Source: Phlyctochytrium arcticum (lineage: Eukaryota > Chytridiomycota > Chytridiomycetes > Chytridiales > Chytridiaceae). From it: a DNA stretch of 64,000 nucleotides. Shown here piece by piece: positions 11,410 through 23,698 of the stretch; the first letter of the stretch is position 1; each line of letters opens with the position of its first letter. The DNA is taken from the NCBI GenBank assembly GCA_025602905.1, contig JAHLKI010000008.1:248001-312000 (forward strand). The letters are read 5' to 3'. The translations under genes and the position numbers were made by a program. A model generated the notes under the pieces. The model was given only the letters and a program-made list of their open reading frames with translations. It did no database searches and was not told the DNA's origin.

Positions 11410-14022
11410 ATGAACCAGGAATACCGCTCCGTGGGGTATTCTGGAATTAATGGTTCCATAGCTTACTCTTATTTTCTGAGGATCGATATGGGGTCTTCTG
11501 AGGGTTCAAGCGCCGAAACGCGTGTAGTCCTTTTCCAAGGCATTGAATTCAACAAACCTACGCCCAAGCAATACCAACATCGTTCAAACCAATCAGGTAT
11601 TATTCCCAAGAGGCCAATGAATTCTGAAACTACCTTGTCTGAAGACTACACGGAAGTGGCGGACTCATCAGCCATTGATACCTTGGACAGCGGAACTAAA
11701 ACATCCCTTGTATCGGTGGCAGATGGAAGCAGGTTAATTAAAGGCCTAGACGATGGGGATACTGAGATGTCTGGGGAAGCACAGATCAGACCTGGGCCGG
11801 ACGGGGTGAACGGGCCGCAAGAAACCACTCAGGATTTGGCACCCACTTCAAGTAGCGAGACACTTCACCGTAGCCTCAAGGCTGATGGACTAAAAGAAAT
11901 GGCTCACGCAAATGGAGAATCAAACAGTCAGGTTGCAAAAGCGCCCTCGGCGCAAAGTTTGGGCGGGAGTGACCGGATGCTGCTTACAAGTAATACCAGA
12001 CTAGCTATGGATAATGCTGCGTGCGACGGCCATCTGACAGAAACAGACACACACGAAGGTGTTGCATCTGAGGAACATGTTGCCCAGCCACTTACTTGGT
12101 CGGTTTTGGATGACGAATCTCACACCCATATATCGTCAGACGCGCCTGCATCCAAGCCGGATACTGAAACCGATATCAAGGGATTAGCCCAATCATCACT
12201 TGCTCATCTTGAGCCCACAAACGAAGTTTCCCTACCTGATCAGGATCTCTCCATTCCAGTCGAATACAGAGAAAGCTCAGCTGCAAGCGCCAAGACTGGT
12301 CCAAAGACACCCGGTGCAAAGGTACCGAGATCAGCCAGCAGTCAAATCAACCTGCGTGCTGGCTCTCGCCCGCCCTCGAATAGCCGAAAAGACGTTCCCA
12401 AATCCCCATCACCCGCGTCTCTGGCAAAGCCTGCAAAATTGATGAATGGAAGTCGACAGAACTTGACTGGGAGTCGACAAAACTTGGCAAATGGTCGTTC
12501 TACAAATCTGTTGCGCAGTTCATCAAAGTCATTTATTCCCACATCCAAACCCGGGACCAGCTCATCAAACGTCCTTATTTCCAACTCCAAACCTGGGACT
12601 AGGGAGCGTACTGCCCAAATGTCAAGTAGCAAGTTATCTGTACCCATCCCAAAAGACGCACTTGATGCAGATCCAGACGTGCGAAAGGAGGAAAAAACCT
12701 TACCGAGTGCGTCGACGCGTAACCAGAGCCGAAACTCGTCAAGTAAACCACCGTTAGCACCAGCAACTCCCAAGCCTAAGACACGCCAGAATAGTCGGAC
12801 TTCTCAAGAGCTTTTGAATCAATCCCCAGTAAAGACGTCACCATTGCGCAAAAACAGCTCCGGTGATTTGTTGCTCAAGGAAGGTAACCCACAAACCAAA
12901 AGCGTCGCTGAAGCCCTAGCGCCGTCGGAGCCCCCTTTGGCAGATAAAGCTGAGGATCTTGAGCAGATAAAGACGAAGAGTCAGAATATTTCTCATACTC
13001 CAGAACCGACCAGCTCAAATGTCCTCGTGGAAGGAGCCGCAACGCTTGATCCTAAGGGCATAACGGCTTTGAAAGACTCCGAGTACGAGGATGATACCGA
13101 CGCATACGACAACGGAGAGGGTACAGATCCGATCGAAACAGTCGCGCCAAAAGATAACCAGCATGAGCTGGCAGAAAATGCTCCTGCGGATGTCACTACC
13201 GTTGAAGCACCTGAAAGTGTCGAACAGAGGCCAGCTTTAAACTCCTCCGATGATCTCGATACCGACTTGTCGCAATATGTAGACACGCGCGGATCAACTG
13301 CTGATACGCTGATGGATGTACTGCGTGGTCTAGAAAAACAAATCGATCAACTTAATGATGAGAAAGCATTCGTAAGTAGGATGAACCTGCATTCGAGTAA
13401 GTCCTCGAAGCCTAAAATGCGACATTACAGTGTATCGCGCAAATAGCAACGCTAGAATCCGAACAGCAACTGAATCTCTCAAACGTCGCCCATTTGACCA
13501 GTACAAACGAGCAGGTGACAAATGATTTGACGACTGCTCAGAGGGAGAAAGAGGCCTTGTTCCAGCAAGTACAGGATTTGACAAAAACCTTGCAATACCT
13601 CCAAGGGCGGTTGGAAGCCGCCGAAAGTAAAGCTGCACTGGTGGCAGAGGTATGTTGCCCATCTTCCTCCTTAGCGAATTGCCCACTTATTTGTATGTCG
13701 TAGCGACCGAAGAGTGCTGGGAAGTCAGCAGAGCTCATGGTGAAACTAACATTAGCGGAAGAGCGGATCGCCAAGCTCCAAAAAGAAAATGATACACTCA
13801 GAACTCAGAAGCTGCAGGTGGGAAACTATCCGGTCTACTTGAATACAAGAAGAGTCATCACTAACGCTTTCCGTATTGCAGTTACTGGACAAGGCTTTGG
13901 ACTTGAAAATGAAACTGAAAAATCAAACAGAATTACCACTCCCTCCCAAGATGGCAATAAAAGGAGGGAAAGTTGCAATTTCCCAAAGATATAAGAAGCT
14001 TCCTGATATCGGTGCAGTTTGA
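11410..14022 (+). CDS. Ser-rich disordered protein with C-terminal coiled coil
   Basis: Four exons (11410-13371, 13431-13649, 13704-13817, 13882-14022) join in frame to 811 residues; a second in-frame ATG at 11488 (MGSSEGSSAET) may be the true start. About 600 residues are low-complexity, Ser/Thr/Pro/Lys-rich and probably disordered, with near-repeats such as GSRQNLTGSRQNLANGR and paired SKPGT motifs. One SxIP-type motif (SKSFIPTSKPG) sits in this basic Ser-rich region; this motif can bind EB1-type plus-end proteins. From about residue 640 the sequence turns into a coiled coil (VLRGLEKQIDQLNDEKAF, then FQQVQDLTKTLQYLQGRLEA and ERIAKLQKENDTL). I recognise no named family. A microtubule-linked role is an inference from the motif alone. 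Confidence 0.7.
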
Positions 14023-14236
14023 TTATACTAGGGACAGTGTGTCGGATAGATAGAGTATTAGCGGCCAAAAACTCCCCTTCAAGTAGTCTAGAGTGCGAAA
14101 TGTTTGCATGTTTGTACTTTAGTATAGCGGTAATCAAACGGCTCCGTATAAGTGTGATTTACACACTACCCTACTTGCTACTTTGACCGCCGTATTTTGC
14201 TTTCAAAGACCTAACATATTGGTGAACTTGGCCCCA

Positions 14237-15248
14237 TTACGTAGAATTCATCGCAGAATACCTTTTCCATGCTCGTTTATTATCCTCGCTAGAATCCCCC
14301 ATGTTGACGAAATCCCCCGTTGTGTTTCGAGGATGTTTTTCCGTGCCCTTATCTCTCAGTTCGCGCTTGCTGGTCTCAATAAACTTCTCAAATGCTTCTT
14401 TTTCTTTGGCTTCAGCTGCATGGCGGTCTTGGACGTGCTTCATTTGTTTATCTACGCTGGCCAGAACCGTTTCTAATTTCGACGCCCTATTTTGAGGTGT
14501 AAGTGACATGAAGTTTTCCCAGCTTGCTGCAAAGTATACCAGGCGTTGAGTGTCGATAGTATTGTGTCCAGTTGGCCAGGTGCGAGATCTCTACCCATAG
14601 CGTACTCCACCTCCAAACATTTCTTCTTCTGATCCAGCTTTCCACGAAGGAGGTCCTGATATATGGCGTCAATGATCAGATCTTCCAACTCCCGAACATT
14701 GAATATGTCAAGATTTGCCAAAAGCACGTCATAATCAAGTGTCTAATGCAAAATGGCACGTTAGCTTCGACTTTGTGGAAACAATTCCTGGGCTCGTACC
14801 CGCTTGCGATTTGAAAAGGTGACTATTGAGAGATGCTTGAGTTTTCGGAGTTGTGAATCAGTTAGTGGCGGGAGGTTTTGTGATTGCTCTGTCCGGAAGT
14901 TCAGCGATTCATGTATCCCAAAGCTTTGTCAAGGCTTCCTACGTTTGTAATCTTGGTACGTTCCATACGCAAACAACTCCAGCAACGAGACATAAGGAGC
15001 ATGCTGCGGATTTTGTTTGAGCTGTCATCAATGTCGGTCAGAGTCGTACGTTTCTTCCTAAATAGCAGCAGCAAGTTTACCTCTTGTACGTTTGGCAACT
15101 CCAAGAGCTCCGAGAAGACAAAGACATTGGGTGCAGAAATCGTATCGCATATCAGCTGGACTGCTGCCGCACCCTTGACATTTTTTGCCAGTAGAACAAA
15201 GGGCTCCAATTTCGCTGAAGAAGAGGTTACAAGGACTTGGTCCGCCAT
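14237..15248 (-). CDS. CSN7: COP9 signalosome subunit 7 (PCI domain)
   Basis: CSN7 is a PCI-domain subunit of the COP9 signalosome, which removes NEDD8 from cullins. Five exons (15081-15248, 14943-15003, 14800-14888, 14540-14742, 14237-14486) give 256 residues with all phases matching. Family signatures are clear: LEPFVLLAKNVKGAAAVQLI, APNVFVFSELLELPNVQE, then LLELFAYGTYQDYK, and the PCI winged helix IFNVRELEDLIIDAIYQDLL followed by GKLDQKKKCLEVEYAMGRDL. A charged helical tail follows (SKLETVLASVDKQMKHVQD). The tail favours CSN7 over the related eIF3m. It is transcribed away from VIP1 across a 307-bp gap. Confidence 0.9.
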
Positions 15249-15555
15249 ACTGTAAAGAAAGGGACGTCAGTACCAACACCAAGAGATCAGTACGCTAAAT
15301 AAGTACATACTTGGCTCAGTTCACCAGGATTCAAACAGTGATTGATTGCCTACCCAGACTTAACGTTCGAGTTCGACTAATATGTAGTACTTCCGGACGG
15401 TCCCTCAGAAAGATTCTATTCGCACACGTCTTGCAATGTTCTCAGTTGGTCATCGCTCACAAATGTCAAATGTGGTTAAACAAGTGGTTACATCCGTCGC
15501 AGATCAGCAAGATTCACACGGCGCTGGGCGAGCGTTCACAAACCACATCATTACA
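15249..15555. promoter_or_regulatory. shared upstream region of CSN7 and VIP1
   Basis: The 307 bp between the two divergent start codons presumably holds both promoters. I see no convincing TATA box or other known site. The call rests only on gene orientation. Confidence 0.4.
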
Positions 15556-18500
15556 ATGGAAAACATACTGAAGATAACAAAGACAAAGCCGCAATGTGAG
15601 TAGAGCCTATGGTGTTGCTTCATCTGATACGCAGTACTTATTATCTTTTGATTTAGGGATAATTGGAGTTTGCGCCTTGGACACCAAAGGTACTTGAACT
15701 GCTTTAATTTCGGCCCATATCTATCAGAAGGTTCTTAACCGACTCAACAGCGAGATCCAAGCCGATGAGAAGTATCTTGACCCGGCTTCTGGCAACTGGC
15801 GACTTTGAGGCTATCGTCTTTGGTGACAAAGTGATTCTCGACGAAGGTAAAGTGATAAACCTAGCATAATTCAATTTTTTGGAGTCGGACTGATGATGTC
15901 GATAAAACAGAGGTGGAAAACTGGCCAAGCTGCGATTTTCTGATATCCTTCTTCTCCAATGGCTTCCCGCTGCAAAAGGCGATCGATTATGTGCATCTTC
16001 GAAGGCCATACTGCGTCAATGACGTTCCCATGCAAGAATTGCTTTGGGACCGGCGGCTGGTGCTGAGCGTCCTGGATGCTGTCAATGTTCCAACTCCACG
16101 TCGATTAGTGACGCATATCTCTGGTCAAGAACCATATGTTTCAAAGGATGTTGCAGAATACTTGGCGAAAGCTGGCCTAGAGATTCCACTAGGCCCACAA
16201 CCAACCGTGGAGGCCGTTTTGATTGACTACGACACAATCCAAGTCGGAAACCAAATCATGAAGAAGCCATTTGTGGAAAAACCAGTGTCGGGCGAGAACC
16301 ATAACATTTACATCTACTACTCCAAAGCCATGGGTGGCGGCGTTCGAAAACTTTTTCGCAAGGTACGCAGCCGAATCGCCTTTTCAGATGACATTTGGAA
16401 ATGCTGACGCGCTGATAATTCTTAGGTGGGCAATAAGTCTAGCGAATACTGTCCGACCCTGTCCGATATTCGGCGGGATGCACTGTATGTGTACGAAGAA
16501 TTTATGCACGTTGATAACGCTGAAGATGTGAAAGTCTACACCGTGGGAGATCAGTATTATCACGCAGAAACTCGCAAGTATGCATACATTCTTGTTGCGT
16601 AAATACGTCACTCAGTGTTCTGAATATTCTCCTAGATCCCCTGTTGTGGATGGAATTGTTCGACGTAACGCTGAAGGCAAGGAAGTCCGATACGTGACAT
16701 CCCTTACCCCTCCAGAAGCGGAGATGGCCAAGCGCGTCTCCCACTCATTCGGGCAAACTGTGTGTGGTTTCGATCTGCTGCGTGCCAATGGGAAATCGTA
16801 TGTGATTGATGTCAATGGCTGGTCATTCGTTAAAGGTAATGACGACTATTATGACAAATGTACGGGAGTGTTGCGTCAAGTATTTCTGGAGCATGCCGCC
16901 ACCAGTCAGCCTGGAAAGCTGCACAAAGAACTCAGTATCGAGAATCAATGGAAGCTGAAGGCCTTCCTCTCTGTCTTACGCCATGCAGATCGAACTCCTA
17001 AACAAAAAATGAAGTTCATTTTCCGAAGCGAACCCTTTATGAGTTTATTGGATGAAAAAGACGTAGAGGTAGTCTACAAAAAGCCAGAGCATCTACAACG
17101 AGTGTCAGAAGCATGCCAGAAGGCTATAGATGGCCAAGTGGAAGACATGACGATCTTGGAGCAGCTGAAGGAAGTGATGGGAGCAAAGGCACATCTCTCT
17201 GGCACCAAGGCCCAAATAAAACCGCTAACGAACAAAGCCACGCAAACCATCGAGAAAGTCCAACTGATCGTCAAATGGGGTAAGCCTCTGGTGTCCACTG
17301 GATAAGAAACATTTTGCTAAAGTCCTGTATCAGGAGGAGAGTTTACACATGGCGGTCGGCACCAAACAAAAGATCTTGCAGAAAACCTGCGAAAGGATCT
17401 CAAAATCATAAATCGTGATCTGCTGGAGGATGTCAAGATCTATAGCAGCTCGGAACAGCGCGTAACGGCAACTGCAGACATCTTCTTGCGCACATTCTTA
17501 CATCTCAACGACAATCCCTCCCCCGAAGACTCGATTGTCATTAGCAAGGAAATGTTGGACGATTCCAATGCCGTAAAGGAACAAACAGAAGCTGTCAAGG
17601 CGCGCCTGCAAGAGATACTCAACCCAGAACATGCTTCAACTATTCCACTGGACTCATTTCGCGCGGCGTCCGTGGCGTCTATGTCCGCGCTAAACCTTCA
17701 TGATGGTGAAACGGAGGAACCTGTGGATCCTGCAACCTATGTACGAGATCTTGTCAGTATTTTGACAGTGCTGAGAACGACGATGCGGGAAAACTACAGC
17801 AAACTGGACGTGGAAGCAATTCAACGACGTTGGTGCTGCGCAGAAACACCCTGGCTGTTCAAAGAAAGATGGGAGAAGATGATGAAAGATTTCGTCGATG
17901 TTCCAGCTTCATCCTTTGAGCCTTCCAAGATATCGGAACTATACGACTCGCTGAAATATGACTTGATTCACAACCGAGATTTTTGCGAAGGTATGCCTTT
18001 TGAGATCCTGACAACGCTCATTTTCTAATGGGTTTCCCCTTTCAAGCCATTTTCGCATCTCCAACACACGGGAGAGAGCCGTTGAAACAACTGTACGACA
18101 AATCGCAGATTATGTTTGATTTCATTGCCCCGAAAGAATACGGAATCACCGTAGGACCTTACACAAACTGTTTATGGTGGCTTCTGCTAATGCTTGCTAT
18201 CTAAGAATCAAGAAAAGCTTGAAATTGGCGTTCTGAGCTCAGTCGTCCTACTCAGGCAGCTCGTGGCCGACTTACAAGCTGCACGATCGTCACCAATGCC
18301 GAGCACGCGATTCTACTTTACCAAGGAGAGCAAAATCATCTCACTCCTGAATATCGTTCTTTTATGCGGGCTGCCTACGCGAGTTGGCCGCGTAGACGAA
18401 CTCGATTGTACGTTTGCGAGCATAAAAGCCATAACCAAGAATGAAGTTTTAACAATCCTCTTGCTTAGATTTGACACAAATCACTTTCGAATTGTACGAA

Positions 18501-18854
18501 CGAAATCGAGGGCTTGGAGGGTCTCCTCTGCCTGACGACGGCGCCGCGCGGGAATTCTCTCTTCGGATTGGGTTCAGCCAAGGTGCGTTGTGTAATTGGA
18601 ATTCGTGTAAGGATTCATCCTAAACTCCCTCTAGGAGCACATAACGCCAATCTTGTGGACCTTCATTTGGATAGTCGTCATTCTATTTCGGTCATCCCGC
18701 GCATGTAAGTTTTGACATCAGTCATTCAGTCTTGTATCTCGGGTTTAACGTTGTCATTAGTTGGATAAGCGACCATGTTTCGCTGGACGATGCGTTGACT
18801 TTTCTCTCGCCCCGTACCAACAGCAGGGAGATCCCTCTCGCATCACCTCGCTGA
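15556..18854 (+). CDS. VIP1: VIP1/PPIP5K inositol pyrophosphate kinase-phosphatase
   Basis: The Vip1 family adds a pyrophosphate to IP6 or IP7 through its ATP-grasp domain and carries a histidine-phosphatase-like domain. Twelve exons fit with correct phase (15556-15595, 15657-15689, 15751-15846, 15911-16362, 16426-16577, 16636-17279, 17334-17990, 18047-18150, 18206-18407, 18469-18582, 18635-18704, 18761-18854), for 885 residues. Visible signatures are [41 protein letters not shown], the [12 protein letters not shown] stretch of the kinase lobe and [12 protein letters not shown]. The phosphatase motif [13 protein letters not shown] lies near residue 373, followed by [12 protein letters not shown]. 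The N-terminus is short, with only 13 residues before the conserved core. Both domains look complete, though I did not verify the second phosphatase His motif. Confidence 0.93.
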
Positions 18855-18960
18855 ACAATCGCACAGGATAGAAACAATCATTTGAGCAATTACTGAAGCG
18901 TCCGTCATATCATCATGTTAAATAAGAATACAGTGTTCTATTGCAAAGTTGCATTGTAAA

Positions 18961-20732
18961 TTACAGATCTTTCCCCGGTGGGACCCCGTCCCACAGACCT
19001 CCATGCGCCCAAAATCGGTCCTGAATGTCTTGATCTCCCGCAAAGTCGGCCGCGGCCCACTCTGGAAGCGGGGTTTCGTACGTAACAGCACTTGTTGTCA
19101 CTTCACCCTCATCATTAGCGGATGATGGCAGATCCAGCTTCCAGCTATGCAACCAGATACACAATTGCTCCGGTATCGGATCTCGACGACGACGTTGGCA
19201 GTCCTGGCATTTTGGATCTGTCCATTCATTTGGCAGGGGAGCCTGTGTTTCTCCCACCGATTCTATCAGTTCAGTGTTACTTGACGCCGAGATCAGTTCT
19301 GCGTTGGTTTCAGCTTTCGCGGGTCGCTGGGCACATATGTAGAGAGGATCGTTCGCGATTGGGTGGCCGAGATGCTGTAGATGAACACGAATTTGATGTG
19401 TCCGCCCCGTCAAAGGTTCACCTATAGAATTCCATGTTCAGTGTTATCCAGAGGGTGAATAAAAAGGTCGACAGCTACCAACATTGTACAACACTAGTGA
19501 TACCATTGTATGAAAGACGTCGAAAAACAGTCGTGCACGGCTTGCCCTTCTCATGGTCGACCTGGTTGAGACCCAAGGTGTGCGAAACGGTGGCGATCGG
19601 TTCTGTGCATGTAATTTCACCCCTTTTGCAGCAAACATTAGGCCAATATAACAAAGAAAACATAGACTGGGTTGACATACTCGGGAAACTCTCCACGCAC
19701 GCGGCAAACATAAGTCTTCTTGACCGCCCGTGTTTGAAACATGAGCATCAACTCTGTACTCCGCTCTTTGGTCAAAGCCACCAGACACAAGCCGCTAGTC
19801 AACCGGTCCAGGCGGTTCACGGGATACAGCTGCCCTTGCGCATCCCAATTAAACTCTTTGCGCAATATATGGAGCACACAATTGTGGGTATAGCGACCGG
19901 TGGGATGAATAGGGACAGAAGCGGGTTTGTTGATGACGAGTAAGGTTGGGGAAGTTTCGACAAGGGTAAGAGGGGGATTGGCAGTGACGGGGGGTTCGTG
20001 TCGGTGGATGGCATGGGATATTATGTCGCCGTTGCGGATAATCTGGGATGGTGGTACGGCCTGACCATTAATTTGGATCTTGCCATTCTCAATGGCTTGT
20101 GCCTAAATCGCAAGTGCATTAGAAAGCGTAACATGCGTCCAACTAGCTCATTGGTATCCTACATAGTATTGTGTGGTCTGATCCCGAAACTCTTTTAGGA
20201 ATAGCTCAAGGATGGTCATCCCTTGCCACCGTCCTTTTGCATACGTCTGGTAGAGAAATGGGTATGGTCGAACTTTCCGAAGACCTACAAACGTAATGAA
20301 ATTGGGATTTGTGTCATTTCATATGAACAATGGCAAAAGTCTACCATGCTCAAAATAGTACTCCACATCATTCAAATCCTGCGATTCTTTAATATGAAAA
20401 GGTTAGAGACTAGAACAGCAGTATTGGAAGGAGGATCTCACCATGTGAAAGGAAAGTCTTTCGTCCTCTTGGCTTCACCTTTCAAGACTTGAAATGTCAG
20501 TATAAACAAAGACAGTCCCATAATTTCACATCCATACATTCCCGGGATTTTTCTTGGGCGGCATAGGGTGCCGTTCATCCTCGCCCAACTCTTTTCCGGA
20601 CCGCTCATCCCTTGAATGCGTCCGGTTTGATGTGTCCTTACGAGAGCGCTTTGCAATGGGTGATGAACTGTCAGAGGGTAACGATGGCTCTGAGACGGAG
20701 GGATGTGGATGTTTTTTGCTGTTGTCCGTCAT
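18961..20732 (-). CDS. RluA-family RNA pseudouridine synthase (PUS9/RIB2-like)
   Basis: The enzyme converts uridine to pseudouridine in RNA; this subfamily includes yeast Pus8/Rib2 and Pus9, which modify U32 of tRNAs. Seven exons (20538-20732, 20442-20478, 20345-20386, 20163-20284, 19681-20102, 19483-19622, 18961-19421) give 472 residues. An unstructured Lys/Ser-rich N-terminus leads to YYFEHGLRKVRPYPFLYQTY, typical of the eukaryotic subfamily. The catalytic motif is NRLDRLTSGL, with the presumed catalytic Asp in RLD. TGRTHQIRVHLQHLGHPI is the RluA C-terminal signature. The last donor could be at 19482 (GTTGGT) or slightly upstream; the chosen one keeps the conserved residues before TGRTHQ. 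No deaminase domain like that of Rib2 is present. The substrate tRNA position is inferred from the family. Confidence 0.88.
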
Positions 20733-21255
20733 TTCAGAGATATTCTTGATAGGCTACTCTAAAGGGAGTTCTAATCTTGCGAAAAGTCTTGATGAAAGGT
20801 CTGCAGAAGAAGTTCTATATGGGATGGTTCCTATTCAAGGTCTACTGGAAGATCTAACTGTTTCCTACTCGAAGCAGACTATGATCAGTCCTTACAACGA
20901 ACGCCGGCCGGGTGAAAGTCCTGTAATTCAGATTCTGTCAATTCAGAGTGGTGAGCAAAAATATCCACGGGCCAAAACGCGGCTTGAGCGGAGTTGAGCC
21001 AGACTTCGAGCAGGCATTCATAACGCTCCATACCGATATGAAATGCTTCCACATTGTTTATAATACCTCATGCCGTTCAAAAAGAAAAGACAGAATAGTG
21101 TATTGATTAATCTACAAGTGAAAGGATCGGAGATGGGTGTTGATTCTACCGTACTAAACACCACTAGGTATTGTCCATACTGCATAGCATTCGCGAGATG
21201 CGAACGAACTGGCAGCAAACGCGAATTGAAACTGATGGCAAAGAGAGAGCCAGAA
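20733..21255. other. intergenic, nothing recognised
   Basis: This lies between the start of the pseudouridine synthase and the 3' end of the Crypton-like gene. It has short chance ORFs and no recognisable RNA or repeat. If the neighbouring recombinase gene is a complete Crypton, its left end should lie in this stretch. Confidence 0.4.
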
Positions 21256-23427
21256 TCATGTTCGCTGTTGTGTAGGCGTTGAAGATGGGGCGGCAGAAGC
21301 TGCCGTGATGCTGTCCAGTTGAGCTTGTAAAGATGATAAGGACGTTTTGATTTCGGCTATGGAGGCTTGCAGTTCTTTGGTTTGCTCGGATATCGCCAAT
21401 TTCAGATCTGCGTGCATCTTCTCAATCGCGTTAATAAGGCTGGTAGCTTCGACCGACATTTGCATTTGATTGGGAGGCATGGCTTCCATGGCGTTTTTCA
21501 GTTGGTCCGCATAGGCAAGAAACTCTTCAGAAGTGAAAATGGGATGGGAAAAGATGGGGTGCGCTGGATGCATCGCTCGCAGTAAAACCGCGTCTTGAAG
21601 AATAACAATGCGGAGGTAGCGGAGGAGGCGTAGAAACCCTATTGCGTAGAGTGCCTCCTTTGCGACGGGTGTCACCTTCAGGAACTGTTGCCAATAGATT
21701 TCTCGTGCTTCAATTTGTGGGAAAACCCTTTGCAAGAGTGATGGCGGAGGTTCAAGCGATGCTCGCTTGACCAAAAAGCCACCTCGTTCGGGTGGGAAGC
21801 CGGCGGCGGCCCTCATGACTTCTCTAGGCAAGGAAGCGGTCGAGTAAACTCCTTCTGGGCCACTTTCCCATAGCCCATCGCGACGCAGATCCGCCTCGAA
21901 TTTCTCGTCCAACTCTGCCATTCTCGCTCCAGTTTCACGGCCAGCATGTATAATAGCTTGATGCTCCCGGCTGATGGCGGACAATCCTTTTGTCACACCC
22001 TTGAGGTGTGCGCTGAAATCCATCCCAGAAATTGAAGCTGCGTCGCCTTTGAATACAGGACTATCAAACCAGCCTTGCTCAGTCGATACTGCGGGGAATT
22101 CCTCCCCATCAAAATGGGATCGCCAAAAAAGGTAAAAGGCAATGGCCGAATGGGAACATGCCCGAACATCAAAAGCACGCATGATAGCTGAGGCGCACAC
22201 CCTCCCAGCAGTATTTTTTGCCCCCTGATTCAAAAGGAGCACGATTGCATGGCACTTGGAAGGTCCCTCACGATCGAGCTCTACTTCAAACATGTGTTGA
22301 AACTTGAGGTTTCTGGACGACTCCCCCCGCAAAACGCCATAATGAGAGAAGCCAAACATGGTGCAATCTCTGAGATGGCTCAAGAATGCTCGATCCCGTT
22401 GCCAGTAACTCTGGAATATGGAAGACAGTTGCTCTATTGTGGTAAAGGTATCGGCAACGGATCCACTGCGACTTTGGCTTTGAGGGCTGGAAGTACCCTT
22501 GGCTGTTGGTACTGAAGGAATTCTTCTTGCATTTGCAATGACCTTTGCTGCTGCGGTTATATGAGATGATGGTGATAAATTGCTTCCAGTACTGGTGGGT
22601 GTTCCAGGAGTAAATGACGGGGGTGCCCGGAAGACCTTGTTCACAGGCGTCACCGGAACCTGTCCCGATAGCGTTGTTGATGTAGTTGCGGGTGACAAGG
22701 TCAAATCCATTGGCGAGCTTGTACCCCCATTCGGAGATGCGTTCTTGACCATTTTTGTTGGGGTTTGGGGCATTCCCGGCGCCGGGGATGATCCGCTCCC
22801 TACTGCTGGTGACAGAGCTACCGACCGCCTTTTTTCTTTTTCATCGAATGTTTTTAACAGCTGTTTAACCTTGGGTCCGTTTGGATTTGGATGATTATTG
22901 ATGCCTAGAAATCCCTGATGTTTCCACAAATCCACAGCAGCCGAGACATATGCCATGATGGTTGCGCGCCCCACATGAACAGGACCTCCGGTAGTAGGAT
23001 TATATCGGACTGGGCGTCTCACAGGTCGGTCAATGACTCTTTCTGCCAGGAATTGATGCAGCTTGTCTTCCGTGACATTTAATTGCGACGCTAACGGCAA
23101 AAACCCCTTTTCCGCACACCATCGCTGAAATTCGTCTTGTTTGTATTTATATGCAATGACGGTGTTGCGGTGAAGCTCAGATTGGGTGCCTGGAGAAGTG
23201 CCGGGGGTGGTGGGAGCGGCAGGACCAGGAGTAGCCGTGGGCGTTACCACCGCCGTTGAAGGTCCTAAGGAAGGATCTGTCGCTGTAGTACTCACGGTAC
23301 TCGGGGCAGCAACGGGTGTCGACTGAGGGGATACATTGGAGCTGCTTGCTGGGGTGGAAGGCACATATGGTGGCGGGACGCCGGGTGGTTGTGACATTGT
23401 CTTGTTGAGCTTCCACTTGTAAAACAT
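21256..23427 (-). CDS. Crypton-like tyrosine recombinase (Ndc10-type domain)
   Basis: A single uninterrupted ORF of 723 residues (in-frame ATG also at 23397). After a Pro/Thr/Ser-rich N-terminus comes a helical core-binding-like region (residues about 85-200, YKYKQDEFQRWCAEKGFLP and ATIMAYVSAAVDLWKHQGFL), a disordered linker, then a region like the Ndc10 domain II / Crypton catalytic domain (about 320-580). Candidate tyrosine-recombinase residues are Arg367 (HYGVLRGES), Lys404, His494-x-x-Arg497 (IHAGRETG) and Tyr528 (EGVYSTASLPRE), so the R-K-HxxR-Y set may be complete. The downstream text VKRASLEPPPSL and RVFPQIEAREIYW also fits this family. A coiled coil ends the protein (MQMSVEATSLINAIEKMHAD). 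Lack of introns among intron-rich neighbours fits a mobile or recently acquired gene. I did not find a GCR1-type DNA-binding domain. Confidence 0.72.
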   Translation of the reverse strand: MFYKWKLNKTMSQPPGVPPPYVPSTPASSSNVSPQSTPVAAPSTVSTTATDPSLGPSTAVVTPTATPGPAAPTTPGTSPGTQSELHRNTVIAYKYKQDEFQRWCAEKGFLPLASQLNVTEDKLHQFLAERVIDRPVRRPVRYNPTTGGPVHVGRATIMAYVSAAVDLWKHQGFLGINNHPNPNGPKVKQLLKTFDEKEKRRSVALSPAVGSGSSPAPGMPQTPTKMVKNASPNGGTSSPMDLTLSPATTSTTLSGQVPVTPVNKVFRAPPSFTPGTPTSTGSNLSPSSHITAAAKVIANARRIPSVPTAKGTSSPQSQSRSGSVADTFTTIEQLSSIFQSYWQRDRAFLSHLRDCTMFGFSHYGVLRGESSRNLKFQHMFEVELDREGPSKCHAIVLLLNQGAKNTAGRVCASAIMRAFDVRACSHSAIAFYLFWRSHFDGEEFPAVSTEQGWFDSPVFKGDAASISGMDFSAHLKGVTKGLSAISREHQAIIHAGRETGARMAELDEKFEADLRRDGLWESGPEGVYSTASLPREVMRAAAGFPPERGGFLVKRASLEPPPSLLQRVFPQIEAREIYWQQFLKVTPVAKEALYAIGFLRLLRYLRIVILQDAVLLRAMHPAHPIFSHPIFTSEEFLAYADQLKNAMEAMPPNQMQMSVEATSLINAIEKMHADLKLAISEQTKELQASIAEIKTSLSSLQAQLDSITAASAAPSSTPTQQRT

Positions 23428-23698
23428 GCATCAAAAGGGTTTATCCCCTCGGGCACTCCTGGGGCACTCTACAATTTGACAGGTGTGGCGAGAGAGATCT
23501 CCAAATTGTGTGACTGGGCTGGCTGCACCGGAACCGTTTGCCGAAACCGGGATCCGCCAGTGATATCCACTCAACTCGGCGGTTGATCTCAAGTTCGTTG
23601 CTAAAAAGTTGAGGAATGGGTCCAACCCCTCTGAACCATTTCCCTACACTCTGTACTTTTTGAGGATGTAGTGTGTTAATTTTCATCGAATTTCAAGA

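Noticed and set aside
20554..20997. Plus-strand ORF of 147 codons
   Set aside because: Its first third is antisense to the N-terminal exon of the pseudouridine synthase and the rest shows no motif.
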